Source: Chelonoidis abingdonii | Lineage: Eukaryota > Chordata > Testudines > Testudinidae | Direction of reading: 5' to 3' | Length of the DNA stretch: 64,000 nt | Assembly: GCF_003597395.2 (NCBI RefSeq) | Contig: NC_133771.1 | Coordinates: 50,512,505-50,576,504 of the forward strand | Shown: positions 35,975-48,029 of the stretch, one piece after another | Layout of the letters: every line of letters starts with the position of its first letter | Numbering within the stretch: the first letter of the stretch is position 1 | Notes under the pieces: model-generated | What the model saw: only the letters and a program-made list of their open reading frames with translations | Database searches by the model: none | What the model was told of the DNA's origin: nothing | Translations under genes and position numbers: made by a program

Positions 35975-37310
35975 CAGTTTTTCTCTGATCAGATTGAAAA
36001 ATGAGAAAGATAGAAGGAAGATAGTGCGGGATGGAAAGGAACACACAAGGAAAGGGAAGACAAGCAAGATCCCATATTTTATAAACCTGGGTTTCTTGCT
36101 GATTCAGTGATAATGGCAATATATTCTCACTAGTGTTTTATGGTCTGGGTATCTCCAGTGATCCTCAAGTATTGTTTTCCTTAGATCTAAGGGCCTCAGC
36201 TTCAAAAGGCAGAAAGGCATCCACAGTACCTGTTTTAATATGGTGTAAATGGAAAATTTCTGAGAACTTCTTATTCCTCTGTCACATGTCAGAGCCCATT
36301 CCATAAGAATATTTCCAATCTAATGGGCAGAGAAGTCACATGTCTCTGTAGGCCATTTACAAGGAGGTCACATGGCCATTCATAAATAAATTCACCAAAA
36401 TCTACAAATTGGCAATCCAATCACAATTTTTGGGAGAGGTTTTTTTCCATATTATAGTGCCCCAGTAAAGAGAAGAGGAAGTGGCTGTGTATATGGTTTA
36501 TCTCATCTTTGGATTCTCGTAGTTAAAAGACATTCCTGGAATTTCACTGTTGTGAAATGGCTTGTCATAAATCCGTGGATCTTTGCACAATGAAAGCTAG
36601 GAATATTTATCTGAACTTACCTCAATATTTCCTTTCTTGAAGTGACAAGGTCCACAGATGCAGCCACATGCAGCCAGTGAAAACTAAACATCCAAAACTT
36701 TGTGATTTCATTGGGGAAAATTATCTTCATGTTCAGCAGGAGGAAAGACTGTTTGTTTTTCAAAGTATAGTTAATACAATCTCTAAACTGTGAAAGTAGG
36801 ATGGAATTATATTGGCTATGAAAGTTGTCTCTTCTTTCAGGAACCTCAGGGAGTGGGGAATTCCCCAGCTGCCAATGATTAAATGTACTGGTTCTGTTCC
36901 CAAGCAGTAGTGTCCCCGTAACAGACCACTAGACCTTATTATTTGAACAAAAAAAATTTCAGGTGAGTTCATAGTGTTTCCCATGTTTACTTTGGTTGAA
37001 CAGCATTTAAAGTAATATTTATTCTTGCTTGGATTTTCACCTTAATATATTTGTGGTTCTCTAATTTTGGAAGGCCAGCTCCCTGAAGAAAGCTCAATAT
37101 TGATAGCTATTGTAAAATTTATCTATATCTTGTGTCTCAAAAGAACTCACACTGGTGTAAATTTGGAGTTACCCCACTGAAATTGAGAGCAAAGTCTGAG
37201 TTCTATACTTTTTTTTTTTATTTGTTTACATTTATTGCAGTATTTTTAGACTTTTGGTAACTGAACTGTCTCATTTCCAAGGTCAATCACTTTAAAACTT
37301 TCACTTTCAA
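35975..37310. other. no recognised feature
   Basis: AT-rich DNA without identifiable genes or repeats. The open frames are short. Confidence 0.4.
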
Positions 37311-37313
37311 ACT

Positions 37314-37610
37314 AGTTTGGGGCAGTGGCTCCAGGGGCTTGAAACACCTAGGTTCCAGAGTGGCGTCTGTCAATTTCTTGGCGCCTTTTTAATTTTTATT
37401 CACCCGGCAACACTCCGGGTCTTCGGTAGCACTTCGGCGGTGGGCCCTCACTCGCTCCGGGTGTCTTCGACAGCACTGAAGGACCCACCAGCAAAATGCC
37501 GCCGAAGACCCACGGAGCAAGTCAAGGTCCCACCGCCAGGGTGAGTAAAAGCACTGCCCCATCAGTAAAAGCATCGCAGAGGGTGGTGCCTTTTTTTTTT
37601 TTGATCGCTC
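37314..37610. repeat. GC-rich palindromic non-autonomous DNA element
   Basis: Repeated CGGGTCTTCGG, GCACTTCGGCGG and their complements (GCCGCCGAAGACCC) make a strongly self-complementary core around 37420-37520, followed by a T-run at 37591-37602. It resembles a common reptile MITE, but the termini were not fixed. Confidence 0.45.
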
Positions 37611-37924
37611 CCCCTGTTCCCTCCACCTGGCTACACCACTTGGCAGAGGTTTGGATTCCCCCTCACTGCAGTCCTAGTCGCCACGAGGGGTTGCTCACTG
37701 AGTCACAAGGATTCAGTAGTTGCATTGGTGGTTGGTGCCTTTTAGGGCTGCAATTTATTTATTTATAAAAAAGTATGTTAATACAAGTAGTATATATCTG
37801 ATTATATCTGTTCTCCAGCACTTGGTACATCACTTGTGTATTTAGGCCCCAGTCCTCTAAGCCCTTACACATATAAGTAATTTCATACACATAAGGACCC
37901 CCCATGGAGCTCAGATATCCAAGC

Positions 37925-37952
37925 TTAGCTCTGAAAGCCAGAACCTCCTGAG
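37925..37952 (+). mobile_element. MIR-like SINE, left portion
   Basis: GCTCTGAAAGCCAGAACC followed by TCCTGAG resembles the middle of the MIR consensus. It stops exactly at the CTGAG target duplication of gypsy C and resumes after the other CTGAG at 63124. The assignment rests mainly on the match of the joined pieces. Confidence 0.5.
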
Positions 37953-38506
37953 TGTCAGGAATCAGGGCCTGCAGCAGAAGCAGTCTCCAGATAACCTAAT
38001 GAGTACATCTGGACTGTAGTAGGCTGCCTGATTGGCTATGCCACCTGATTGGTTGAAAAAACAGCAGACTGACTCTTAAGCCCAGCAGCAGCAGTTCATT
38101 CACTGCTCAAAGGTTTTACCCACAGTTGTGATCACTTCTGCTCCTGCCTTGTTCCCAGTCTTCCTCCTGCCTTGGACCAGCCTCGACTCTGTCTTGCCTC
38201 ACTCCAGGTAACCTGGCTCCAGTGCATGACATCTGACTTTGGATCCAACCTGTGACTCTGGCATCTGCCATATGATTCCAGTTCTGACCCTGAATTCCAG
38301 CTTCTGACCCTTGACTCTGGCCTCTGGTTCTCATCCTAGGCTCTGACTCTTGATTCTGCCTGTAACCCTTGGCACTGGCACCTGGCATCTGACTCCCGCT
38401 CTGATCCTGGGATCCAATTCCTGACTACTACCTCCTGCTCTGACCATTGGGCAGGACTTTTGCTCCAACCACTAGGCACAACTGCCCATGTCCTAGTCAT
38501 GTGACA
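37953..38506 (+). repeat. gypsy C 5' LTR
   Basis: It runs from TGTCAGGAATCAGGG to TCATGTGACA, 554 bp, with a CT-rich interior of TGACTCTGGC-like units. It matches the 3' LTR over its whole length with small gaps. No convincing primer-binding site follows at 38507. Confidence 0.75.
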
Positions 38507-38774
38507 CCTTGAGCAGTCCCAACACAAACAACAAAGGAACTAGAGCTGATAGGATGTGCATGGATTCTACAAAGGCCAGTATCTCTATGATAGAAATAGT
38601 AGGATCCCTACAGCCCCAGCATGTGCAAGCTGCACACTTTCAGCTCTGAGCCCCACTCCCTGGGAGAAGATGCTCCTCCTGCCTGACAAGTTAAATGACA
38701 ATGATGACAATTTTTGTGGGTTCTTAAATCAGTGTTGGCTCCTATGTCTGCTACACTCATACTAGTGGTAGGCA

Positions 38775-40692
38775 GAACTGCAAGGTCTCAATGTGTGGAT
38801 GAGATGGTGGTGTAAGGAAGGGGGATTTAAATTGATTAGGAACTGGGGAAACTTTTGGTGAAGGAATGGCCTATACAGGAGTGATGAGCTCCACCTAAAC
38901 CAAAATAGAACGAGACAGCCAGCATATAAATTTGAAAAGGCTGTAGAGAGGATGTTTTGAGAGAAAGCCGACAGGTGCAGAGGAGCACACAGTATATGTG
39001 GAGATATCCCTTAGGGATGAATTTATTAAAGGGATAACTCTATACCCTACTAAGGAGGATAGGAAAGAAGTTGGTAAAGTACAGGTGGGAGCTAATGAGG
39101 AATAGTCAAATGAAACAGAGTTCCATTAAAATATAACACGTGAAGGCAAGCAACTGAATATTGATATAGTGTACAAGTGCTTATATACAAATGTTAGAAG
39201 TCTAAATACTAAGATGGGTAAGCATGGCATTAAATGAGGATATTGATAAAATAGGCATCATGGAAAGTTGGTGGAATAAAGATAATCAATAGGACATTGT
39301 AATACGAGGGTATAAAATGTATAGGAATGACAGAGTATGTCACACCTGTGGGGTTACTTTATATGATAAAGAAAACATAGAGTCAAAGTAAAAACATTAC
39401 ATGAAATCAACTGTACCACAGCATCTCTATGGATAGAAAATCCATGCTTGAATAAAAAGAATATAGCACAAGGAATTATACTACTGACCACCTGACCAGG
39501 ATGGTGACAGTGACAGTGATTTTGAAATGATAAGGGAGGTTACAGAGGCTACAAAATCAGAAAGTGCAATAATAATGGGTGATTTCAACTACCCCATATT
39601 GACCTGTCACCTCAGGATGGGATGCAGAGGTAAAATTCTAGACACCATAAATGACTGCTTTTTGGAGCAGCTAGTCCTGGAACCCACAAGGGGATTTAGT
39701 CCTAAATGGAGCTCAGGAGTTGGTTCAAGAGGTGAATATAGCTGCACCACTTGGTAATAGTGACCATCATGTAAGTAAATTTAACATCTTTCTGGGGGGG
39801 ATAATACAACCGCCCCCCCACCACAGTAACATTTAATTTTAAAAAGGGGAACTATACAGGAATGAGCACGCTTGTTAGAGGAAAATTAAAAGGAGTAGTC
39901 ACAAGGGTTAAATGCCTGTAAGTAGCCTGGGGACTATTTAAAAACGCCATAAGAGAAGCTCAGACTAAATGTATACTCCAAATCAGAACAGACAATAATG
40001 AGACCCAAAGAATGCCACCAAGGCTAAACAGCAGAATAATGGAGGCAAAAAGGCATCCTTTAAAATTTAGAAGTCATATTCTAGTGAGGATAATAGGAAG
40101 TTGCACAAACTCTGGCAGGTTAACTATAAAAAGCATAATAAGGCATGCCAAGAAAGCATTTGAGAAGCAACTTGCTGAAGTCAAAAAAACTAACAGTGAG
40201 AATTTTAAAAGATGTACATCAGAAGCAGGAAGTCTGCCAAAGAAGCAGTTGGGTCACTAGGCGCCCAAGTTGTTAAAGGAGCACTTGAGGAAGACAAGGC
40301 CATTGCAGAGAAACTGAATGAATTCTTCAGACCTATCTTTTTTGGGTGACAGCTTTGAAGTACTGTCCCACATCGATGTGCCATTATAAGAGGTTTCAGA
40401 ATAAATTAATAAATTAAATAGTAATAAGTGACCAGAACCACATGACGTTCACCCGAGAGTTCTGAAGGAACTTAAATATGAAATTGCAGAACTACTAACT
40501 GTAGTATGTAATCTAGCTCTGAAACAAGCCTCTGTCCCAGATGACTGGAAGGTAACTAATGCAATGTTGATTTTTTAAAAAGGCTCCAGAGGCGATCCTT
40601 GCAATTACAGGTTGGTGAGTCTAACTTCAGTACCAAGCAAACTGGTAAAAACTAGATTAGAATACAGAGTAATCAGACACATAAAATGTATT
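38775..40692 (+). mobile_element. old CR1/L3-like LINE, 3'-truncated
   Basis: LINE sequence with recognisable fragments: GATGGTGGTGTAAGG at 38801, a nuclease-like MGDFNYP at 39576-39600 (AATGGGTGATTTCAACTAC) and an RT-upstream GGCTCCAGAGGCGATCC at 40581. Stops and indels occur throughout. It ends inside ORF2 at about 40692 and the next base belongs to gypsy C pol, so its 3' tail was lost by deletion. Confidence 0.65.
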
Positions 40693-40734
40693 AAAGGATA
40701 CTTCAGCTTGGTTGCACCCATAATGGCACTCCTG

Positions 40735-41230
40735 CAAAAGGGAGCCTGGTTCACCTGGTCCATGGAGGCTCAGTCAGCCTTTGACTGACTGAAGAGGACA
40801 TTTATCTCAGCACCTCTCCTGATGCATCCATATCTTACTAAACCATTTTCAGTTAAGGCCAACACTTGGAACTTTGCCATAGGTACAGCCAACTCTGTCC
40901 CATGTCTTTTATTCTTGGAAGCTAACCAGCAGGAAAGATATGGTCATATTTGGGACAAAGAGCTACTGGCTATTTAGGTGGCTTTCAAGGATCCTGGTTC
41001 CTATCCCAGCCTTGATGGACCACAAGAACCTCGAGTATATACAGACTGCTAGACACCTTAACCAATGCCAGATCCATTCATCTCTCTTTTTTGCTTGCTT
41101 TGACTTTCTTGTAGCCTCTCACCTGGGTCAAGAAATGGGAAGGCAGATGTCCTATCCCACAAAGATGAATATCTCAAACCTAGAGAAGAGCCCTGTGCCA
41201 TCATGCTCAATATGTCCAGCTTTGTCAACA
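40735..41230 (+). pseudogene. gypsy C pol remnant: RNase H region
   Basis: The plus strand encodes GAWFTWSMEAQSAFD near 40740, KPFSVKANTWNFAIG near 40840, ERYGHIWDKELLAI near 40932 and SRNGKADVLSHKDEYL near 41128. This is the standard order for the tether/RNase H part of gypsy pol. Stops interrupt it and some motif residues are altered. The RT upstream is gone. Confidence 0.8.
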
Positions 41231-41329
41231 GGATGATTGACAGAAGACTGACATCCTCCATCTGCTTTCTTCCTGCTCCCTGATGATCTGTTCATAACTC
41301 AGATGCACCAGACCCTGAACAATGCGGGT

Positions 41330-42160
41330 ACCTGACTTGATTCTAAGTTCCAAGTACAAAATGACCTTCTCTATCAGAAGGGTTGTATTTATGTGCTGGA
41401 AAGTAGGCTTCAGATATTGAAACTATGCCATGATTTGCTGCTTGTGGACTATTTTGGCCTGGCTGGTCTCTGGGAGCTTCTGGTGGCCAGTCCTATGAGT
41501 TTACATCAAGAATTATATAAAGTCCTGTGACTTTTGATCCCATACCTAGAACCCATAATCAAGACCCCCAGGTCTCCTCTATCCTCTACCCATGCCTCTG
41601 TAGCCTTGGTCTATTATATTAATGGACTTTATTGTAGAATTGCCATGCTCCCAGGGACACTTGGTAATTCTGGTTGTCGTCAACCTCTTAACAAATATGG
41701 CATACTTCATCCCATGCGGTACTGTTCCTACTGCACAGGAGATGGCTTGGCTCTTCACAGAAAATGTCCTCTGCTACCACATGTTACCAAGGGGCACTCT
41801 GTTGAACAGGGGTTTCCAGTTCATCTCCTAGATGAAATTCTCAGCCTCCTTGGGATCAAGTCCCTCACCTTGTCTTCTTATCAGATAAAGATTAATGGGC
41901 AAACAGAGATGATCTATCAAACGTTGGAGCAGTACCTTTGCTGCTTTTTGAATTACCACCAGGCACTACTGGCTTCACCTGCTGTGCTATGCCAAATTTG
42001 CATATAATAGTTAAATCCATGCCTTGATCCAACATAGCCCATTCTTTTGGAAACTATGATTTTCATCCCCACGTCCACCCAGACTTGCTCATTAATTTTC
42101 CAGTATTGGCCAACATGGAGTCAGCCTACACGAGAACCCATAACCAAAGCGTCGTGCTCC
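41330..42160 (+). pseudogene. gypsy C pol remnant: integrase, split by gypsy A
   Basis: The core begins near 41620 with MDFIVELPCSQG (first catalytic D), continues with MLPRGTLLNRGFQFIS near 41782, where the usual second catalytic D is N, and NGQTEMIYQTLEQYL near 41895 (E present). The frame shifts between these blocks. It stops at the CTTAA target site of gypsy A. The integrase C-terminus resumes beyond 52422. Confidence 0.75.
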
Positions 42161-42164
42161 TTAA

Positions 42165-42359
42165 TGTTCTGATGATGAAGTCTGAAGCCAGTGTACGAGA
42201 AAGATGATTCTTTACTCAAGTAAAACACCGTGCCTGTTACTGCATGTCTAATTAGAAGGGAGGGCTGCTAAAAACAAAACTGAAACCTCTCAAGGTAAAT
42301 ATATCAACTTCTTAGAGCTACTAAGGTGAGAAAGAGAGCTGAGTCACATGATCATAGCA
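42165..42359 (-). repeat. gypsy A 3' LTR (195 bp) with adjacent PPT
   Basis: On the plus strand it runs from TGTTCTGATGATG to ATCATAGCA. TCTTCCCTTCTC at 42360-42371 is the complement of a polypurine tract. Confidence 0.8.
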
Positions 42360-42809
42360 TCTTCCCTTCTCAAGGAATGACAGTCAGCAATGACATGAAC
42401 CACAACAAACAGCCAGTAACAGTACAGAGAAGCTCCGCCAACTAACAATTTTCAATGTCTTTTCAGTGCCCTACAACATCTTGCAGATCTGTGAGACATA
42501 ACATTAGTATCTGCATTGTTTTGTTTCTTCTGTATCCTCCTCCTGTTCAGACACAGAATTGAACATTGTCTCCTTGTCCTCCTTTTCTTCTGTGGTGCAC
42601 TGAAATGCTTCTATTCTATTTGTAAATCAGACCTTTATTAGTAACAACTTCATGTGACTTAGGAGCTACCTCATAAGAGGCCACTGCTATTTGCATCCAT
42701 GTTTTACCATCACATAAACATATCCTCTCATGTGTAGCAAAGGCTCTAGTTCCCATGACCCTTCATCATAATAATGTTTCTGTTTCTGTTTGTTATTTAC
42801 CCTTTAAAT

Positions 42810-43297
42810 CAGTGGCTTTCAACCTTTCCAGATTACTGTACCCCTTTCAGGAGTCTGATTTGTCTTTTGTACCCCCAAGTTATATCTCACTTAAAAACTA
42901 CTTGCTTACAAAATCTGACATAAATATACAAAAACCGTCACAGCACACTATTGCAGAAAAATGGCTTACTTTCTCATTTTTACCATAAAATTATAAAATA
43001 AATCAACTGGAATATAAATATTGTACTTACATTTCAGTGTATAATACAGTGGTGGACAACCTGTGGCTCATCAGGGTAAGCTGATTGCGGGGCGCAGGTT
43101 GTCCACCACTGATATAGTACATAGAGCAGTAGAAACAAGTCCTTGTATGAAATTTTAGTTTGTACAGTACTGACTTGGCCAGTGCTTTTTATGTAGTCTG
43201 TTGTAAAACTAGGCAAATATCTAGATGAACTGATGGTATCCCCGGGAGACCTCTGTGTACCGCCAAGGGTACACCTACCCCTGGTTGAGAACCACAG
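42810..43297. mobile_element. hAT MITE in gypsy A, TSD CTTTAAAT/CTTTAAGT
   Basis: The left end CAGTGGCTTTCAACC and right end GGTTGAGAACCACAG are inverted with mismatches. Internal TGTACCCC and complementary GGTACACC motifs mark a common reptile hAT. The 8-mers at 42802-42809 and 43298-43305 differ by one base. Confidence 0.85.
43047..43111. mobile_element. 65-bp micro-hAT inside the hAT MITE
   Basis: Perfect 17-bp inverted ends, CAGTGGTGGACAACCTG and its complement, enclose 31 bases. The flanks GTATAATA (43039-43046) and ATATAGTA (43112-43119) agree at 6 of 8 positions. Confidence 0.7.
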
Positions 43298-43462
43298 CTT
43301 TAAGTATTCACATCTTTATTGTATTTATCATCAGTTACTACAAAATTTGATAATCTTGTTTTGAGCTTCCTGTTAAATAAAAGCTCCGCTGGTGAAAACC
43401 CATGTTTCAAATAAGCTGTCCTATAATTTAGTTACTCCAGATAAGGGTCTATGTTAAGACTC

Positions 43463-43990
43463 CTATGCCTTATTTAGTAGTCTTTTTATTATCTTAACAT
43501 CATTTTCCACAAGTCCATTAGACTGTGGATATCTTAGACTAAATGTAATATGCTTAAACTCATATTCTCTTGCAAAACATTGGAACTCATAACCATCAAA
43601 TTGTGGTCTGTTGTCTGATATGACCACATCTGGTATGCCATGCCTGGTGAAGACAGATTTGATACTCACAATAACATGTTTTGCAGTAGTGTTCTGAAGT
43701 CTTGTTATTTCTGGAAAGTGAGAATAATAATTCAGAACCAGTATATAATTCTTACCATCAAAAGTAAACCAATCCATGCCTACATATGGACCAGGGTGAC
43801 AAAATTTCTTCATTTACCATAATAAGCCATTTTGTTTGGAGAGCTCTGTATTTTTGGCATGTTTCACAAGTCTTAACAGGTTTTTTTATAACTGTATTAA
43901 TTTGTGGCCAGTACAGAATATTTCTAGCCCTTCTTTTGCATTTTTCAGTACCTATGTACCCTATGTAACATATCCTGGTGTACCATTTTG
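43463..43990 (-). pseudogene. gypsy A integrase remnant
   Basis: The minus strand is open from 43813 to 43463. It carries GMDWFTFDGKNY (first D), VVISDNRPQFDG (second D) and NGLVENDVKIIKRLL (E), the DDE triad of retroviral-type integrases. Upstream (to about 43990) zinc-finger and linker sequence continues with stops. It would insert the cDNA copy into the genome. This is the best-kept coding piece of gypsy A. Confidence 0.85.
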
Positions 43991-44274
43991 GGAACTACAA
44001 GTCTGGTGCCCCCAAACAAGATCCCCTCCATTACAAACAACACTCCTTCAAACTGGTGATGAGGAATGGGGGTATACTTTATAGGCCAACTCTGCATTAA
44101 TTACTTGTATCACTTTTTGTAAAATTTCATCTTGTGCTGTAGTGTCAGCAATTACAGTCCACATTTTATCTGAAACTGGGACACATTTTCTTTAACAGGT
44201 TCACATTCAGTGTCTGACTGGGCTTAATTCTATTACTATTCTATCATAAGCTCTAGACAGACTATCCACCACCA

Positions 44275-44640
44275 CTAAATTTTTCCTAGGTTTTTTATTC
44301 TAATTCTACACCATACAGCTGCTACTGAAAGAATAATCTCTAATCTAGGAGGAGTGTCAGCTAATTCTTTTTTTTTTGCTGTTGGTACCAGTGGCTTATG
44401 ATCTACTTCTGCTAACACTGGTCTCCCATATAGGAAAACTTGGATCTTCTTGCACCCATGCGCCAGAATCAAAGCCTCTTTTTAAACTTGTGCATACTGA
44501 CATAAAATTTTAGTTAAAACTCTGGAAGCACATGCTACAGGCCTCCAGTGCTCATATTTTTGAAGAAATGATGCCCCACTGCCCTTTTTAGAGGCATCTG
44601 TTGAGATTTGGTCTGATTTTTACTGTCATAGAATTTAAGT
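44275..44640 (-). pseudogene. gypsy A RNase H remnant
   Basis: The minus strand reads ISTDASKKGSGASFLQK and then LILAHGCKKIQVFLYGRP and AEVDHKPLV, the normal order of the RNase H TDAS, E and DHKPL blocks. Interruptions include frameshifts. It degrades the RNA strand during replication in intact elements. Confidence 0.8.
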
Positions 44641-44779
44641 CCCTTGTATTAACTGTATTGCTGGAGTCCCTTGTATTAACTATTTTAGTTTCTCAAACTT
44701 CTTCTTGTGACGTGCTGCCCATGTCCATTGACTATTTTTGTGCAGTCATATTCTTAGGTTGCTGGTCTTAGAAGCCAAA

Positions 44780-45460
44780 TTTGGTACAAACTTCCCCACA
44801 AAATTTATCATGCCCATGAACATTTGTACAACTTTATCTCTGGGAGATGCGTATTGTACCTTCTTGTACGCTGCTGTGATCTATCTGTACCCTTTGCACT
44901 GTTAATTTTTCATCAAAATGTTATTTCTCTAACTTCGAATTTACACTTGTGTTTATGTAATTTTAATTCCCTCAGCGAGCCCTTTCCAGAGCTCTCTGTA
45001 GTCTCTGGTCATGTTCCTCCCTTGTATATCCCCATATTTAAATATCATCAATATAAATTTTGTTTTAATGCCTTCAATGCTATCAAATATGTGTTGTACA
45101 ATTCTTTGAAACACTTCTGGTGATGAACTCAATCCAAAAGGCAATCTGTGAAAGTAGAATCTCACACATGGTGTGTTAAACATGCACAGACGTGCTAGTT
45201 TTCTTTAGTGGAACCTGCAAACACCCAGCTGATGAATCTAACATCTAGTCTGTACCATTTCTGAAAAAATGTCCTCCCTTGTGGGAAAATGTTCCCTTTT
45301 GATATATTTATTGAGTTCCTTTGGGTCTACGCATGGGAGAAAGGACTCACTTTGTGAGTTCCTCCACTCTCTCAATAATGCCTCTAGCAACCAAATTATC
45401 TAATTCCTCTTTAAGTTTTTTTTTCTTAGAACCAGAGAAACATTTCTAGGAGCATGTATC
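44780..45460 (-). pseudogene. gypsy A reverse transcriptase remnant
   Basis: Recognisable blocks are FYFHRLPFGLSSSPEVFQ (45155-45105), the palm motif IYIDDI near 45060-45040 and MGMINFVGKFVPNL near 44815-44770. Stops break the frame repeatedly. The YxDD box itself is intact. Confidence 0.8.
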
Positions 45461-45528
45461 ATGGGACTATTGGTCTCTGACAGCTCAATTTTATCTGTGG
45501 TCAGTTTCCCAAGCCCCTCAAAGACATC

Positions 45529-45787
45529 CTAAAATTTATCTTTAATTTTTATTTGCCCCTGGCTCTGTGCAGCATATACTCTTAGAACAAGACCTAATGC
45601 CTGACACATCTTTAACCCTACGATAGATACATATATCCTTGGAACTATCACAAAATTAATCTTTTCACTGTAATTTTTTACCTTTACCTCCAGCTCACAT
45701 TCACCAACAGTAGGAATTAGCTTCCCACTGTAAACTCTAAGTTTAATCTGCCTGCTGTGAGTGGTTTTTTTCCCCCTTTTTTCCCAA
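45529..45787 (-). pseudogene. gypsy A protease, C-terminal part
   Basis: The minus strand reads GECELEVKVKNYSEKINF and VGLKMCQALGL, typical of gypsy protease and what follows it. The N-terminal half lies at 50550-50768 beyond the Harbinger insertion. There the expected catalytic D(T/S)G is not recognisable (LDLVHKS), so the site is lost. Confidence 0.65.
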
Positions 45788-46224
45788 GGCCTTGCCCACA
45801 CTACACAGTTTTGTCGACAAAAGTCAGTTTTCATTGACAAAATAGTGGAGGTGTACACACAACCAATTTAATTCTCCTGCTATGCCGACATAATAAAACC
45901 ACCTCAATGAGTGGCATAGAGCTTTTTGTGACAAAGTTAGAGTGATGCAATGTCAATGTAAACAGTTGCTTGCTTATATTGCCCTAAATGACCTCCAGAG
46001 GTATCCCACAATGCGCATCATAATCACTCTGGTAAGCAGTTTCTACTCTACTGTCCTGCTGCCAAGTTCACAGGCATGCACCCCTTCCCCTTTAAAGCAC
46101 TGGGAAATTTTGAAATTCCACTTCCTGTTTGCTCAGCCTGGACAGCTCATATCACTTCTTCCCAGCTTACTGTGCTGGCCTGTGCTCCCACCTGGAGTAC
46201 ACTGCAGTTGCTGGATCTGGTGAG

Positions 46225-47485
46225 TTTCTGGAGAGAGAGGGCTCAAATCCAGCCGTAGGAACTTTGACACCTATGATTGCTCATGGCATGGGTGAGAAGG
46301 GGCATGAAAGAGACACACTGCAGTACCAAGTTAAGATCAAGGAGCTGAGGCAGGCATACCAGAACGCAAGGGAGGCCATCCACCGCTCTGGTGCTGTGCC
46401 AAAAACATGCCACTTTTACAAGGATGCCATCTTCAGCAGCAACCCCACCTCCAATGCCAACAGCCCCATGGAGACAGAGACCAGTGATGTCAACACTGAG
46501 GATGAAGTTGAGATGGAGGAGGCTGTGGGGCAGGTGACAGATGCGTCTGGTGGCATGGCATGTCAGGGCCTCTTTTTGACTCCAGAGGGGTCTAGCTCTA
46601 GTCCCAGCAGTCTGGCTCTGGTGTACCTAAAGCAAAAGAGAGGAGGTCTGGTATGTACTCCTTTTGCTTTGATACTGCACGGTTATGTGAGATAGAGGTG
46701 TCCTTTATTTTGTTACATGGTACACCTGGGAGAAGAGATTGAAATTAACAACACCTGGTACTGTTTGCATCTGCTTCTCATTCCCCTGTGAAAAAATTTT
46801 TTAATGCACCCCAAGATCTCCCAGGAATCCTCCATAGAGATCTCTAGGAAACTTTCTTGCAGATACTCTGCAATCCTCTGCTGAAGTTTCCTTGGCAGAG
46901 CTGCTTTGATTTCTCCCCCCACTCCCCACCACCACTGTAAGAAACTTTGCTTTTCCAATCGGCAATTACTTCTGCAGCAACCAAAGCAGCACACAGTCAA
47001 GCAGCATAGGGACCCAGTCTGAAGCCACACACATGCAAGAGATGCACCCTTGCATCTTCGGATACCTTCCGTAGTATGAGTTCAGCTTCGATCACCCCCG
47101 CCTGTGCAAAACTGTGCCAACATTCAGAATAGTATCCCTAGGCACTTGTACTGATCTCCTTCTTAAATGACCCAGACCCTTTGTCCCATCTCCCTCCACC
47201 CACCCCCAGCTGAACTCACCATGTTACGTGCTCTGGTTGTGCTGCGTGCTTGGCAAGGGAAAGTGAGAAAGAGTTGTATATAATTTTTATGATTCAATAC
47301 TGTGATCACACACAATACTGACTCTGTATACTGTTTCTTTTGCTTCTGCAGATTGGCCCTTATGGGCCAACCCCTACACACTGGTGGAGCGCCTTTATCA
47401 GATAAGGAGACAAATGAAGAGGAGTGAGGAGGACATGTTTCGCAAAGTGCTGCAATCATCAGATCAGGCTGATAGTGAGCATAGA
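46225..47485 (+). pseudogene. Harbinger Myb/SANT-like DNA-binding protein remnant
   Basis: The first block at about 46270-46620 includes GEKGHERDTLQYQVKIKELR and QAYQNAREAIHRSG, the third helix and following region of the SANT-like domain that accompanies Harbinger transposases. An acidic tract (VNTEDEVEMEEAV) comes after. A second block at 47375-47485 reads ERLYQIRRQMKRSEEDMF, the C-terminal dimerisation-like helix, and may be a separate exon. The N-terminal helices of the SANT domain are not clear. It would carry the transposase to the DNA ends. It is degenerate. Confidence 0.75.
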
Positions 47486-48029
47486 GAGAGATAATAAACA
47501 AAAAAACTAGCAATGGATAGCCAGGAGAGGAGACAGGGTATAGGAGTGGATAACAGAGGGCCAGGAGGGGATGACAAAGCTCATGGAGGACCAATCAGAG
47601 ATGCTCAGGTTCCTCCCCCAGTAGCCCATATAGAACTGCCTTCCATTCCCTCCCCAAATTCCCCACACATATTCCTCTCATATTCCTGTCCTGTCGCAGT
47701 ATCCCTTGCACTTGACCCAAGGGATATTTTCCATAACGACAGCTAGATTTACACACAGCTGTGAGAGCCTCATTTCACAAAGTCCTGCTCACTGTCATAT
47801 CCCTTTTAAGAAATGTTAATCTATGTATTGCTGTTTAATATACATTTAGTTTGACAGAGACAATGATTCTTTATTTGTGATGTATCCATGGTGGTTGCAG
47901 CAGAAATTTATACACACTGGCAATGGGTACATTTGAAGACTATAATTAAATCTAAGTCAGTGATCACTACAAGGGTCGTTCAAGGTGGCAAGTAAACAAT
48001 GCCTGGATGAATGCATTACAGAAAGACAA

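Noticed and set aside
46129..46695. 188-residue plus-strand open frame as a host gene
   Set aside because: Its recognisable part is the SANT-like protein of the surrounding Harbinger element. The first third is non-coding sequence read through.
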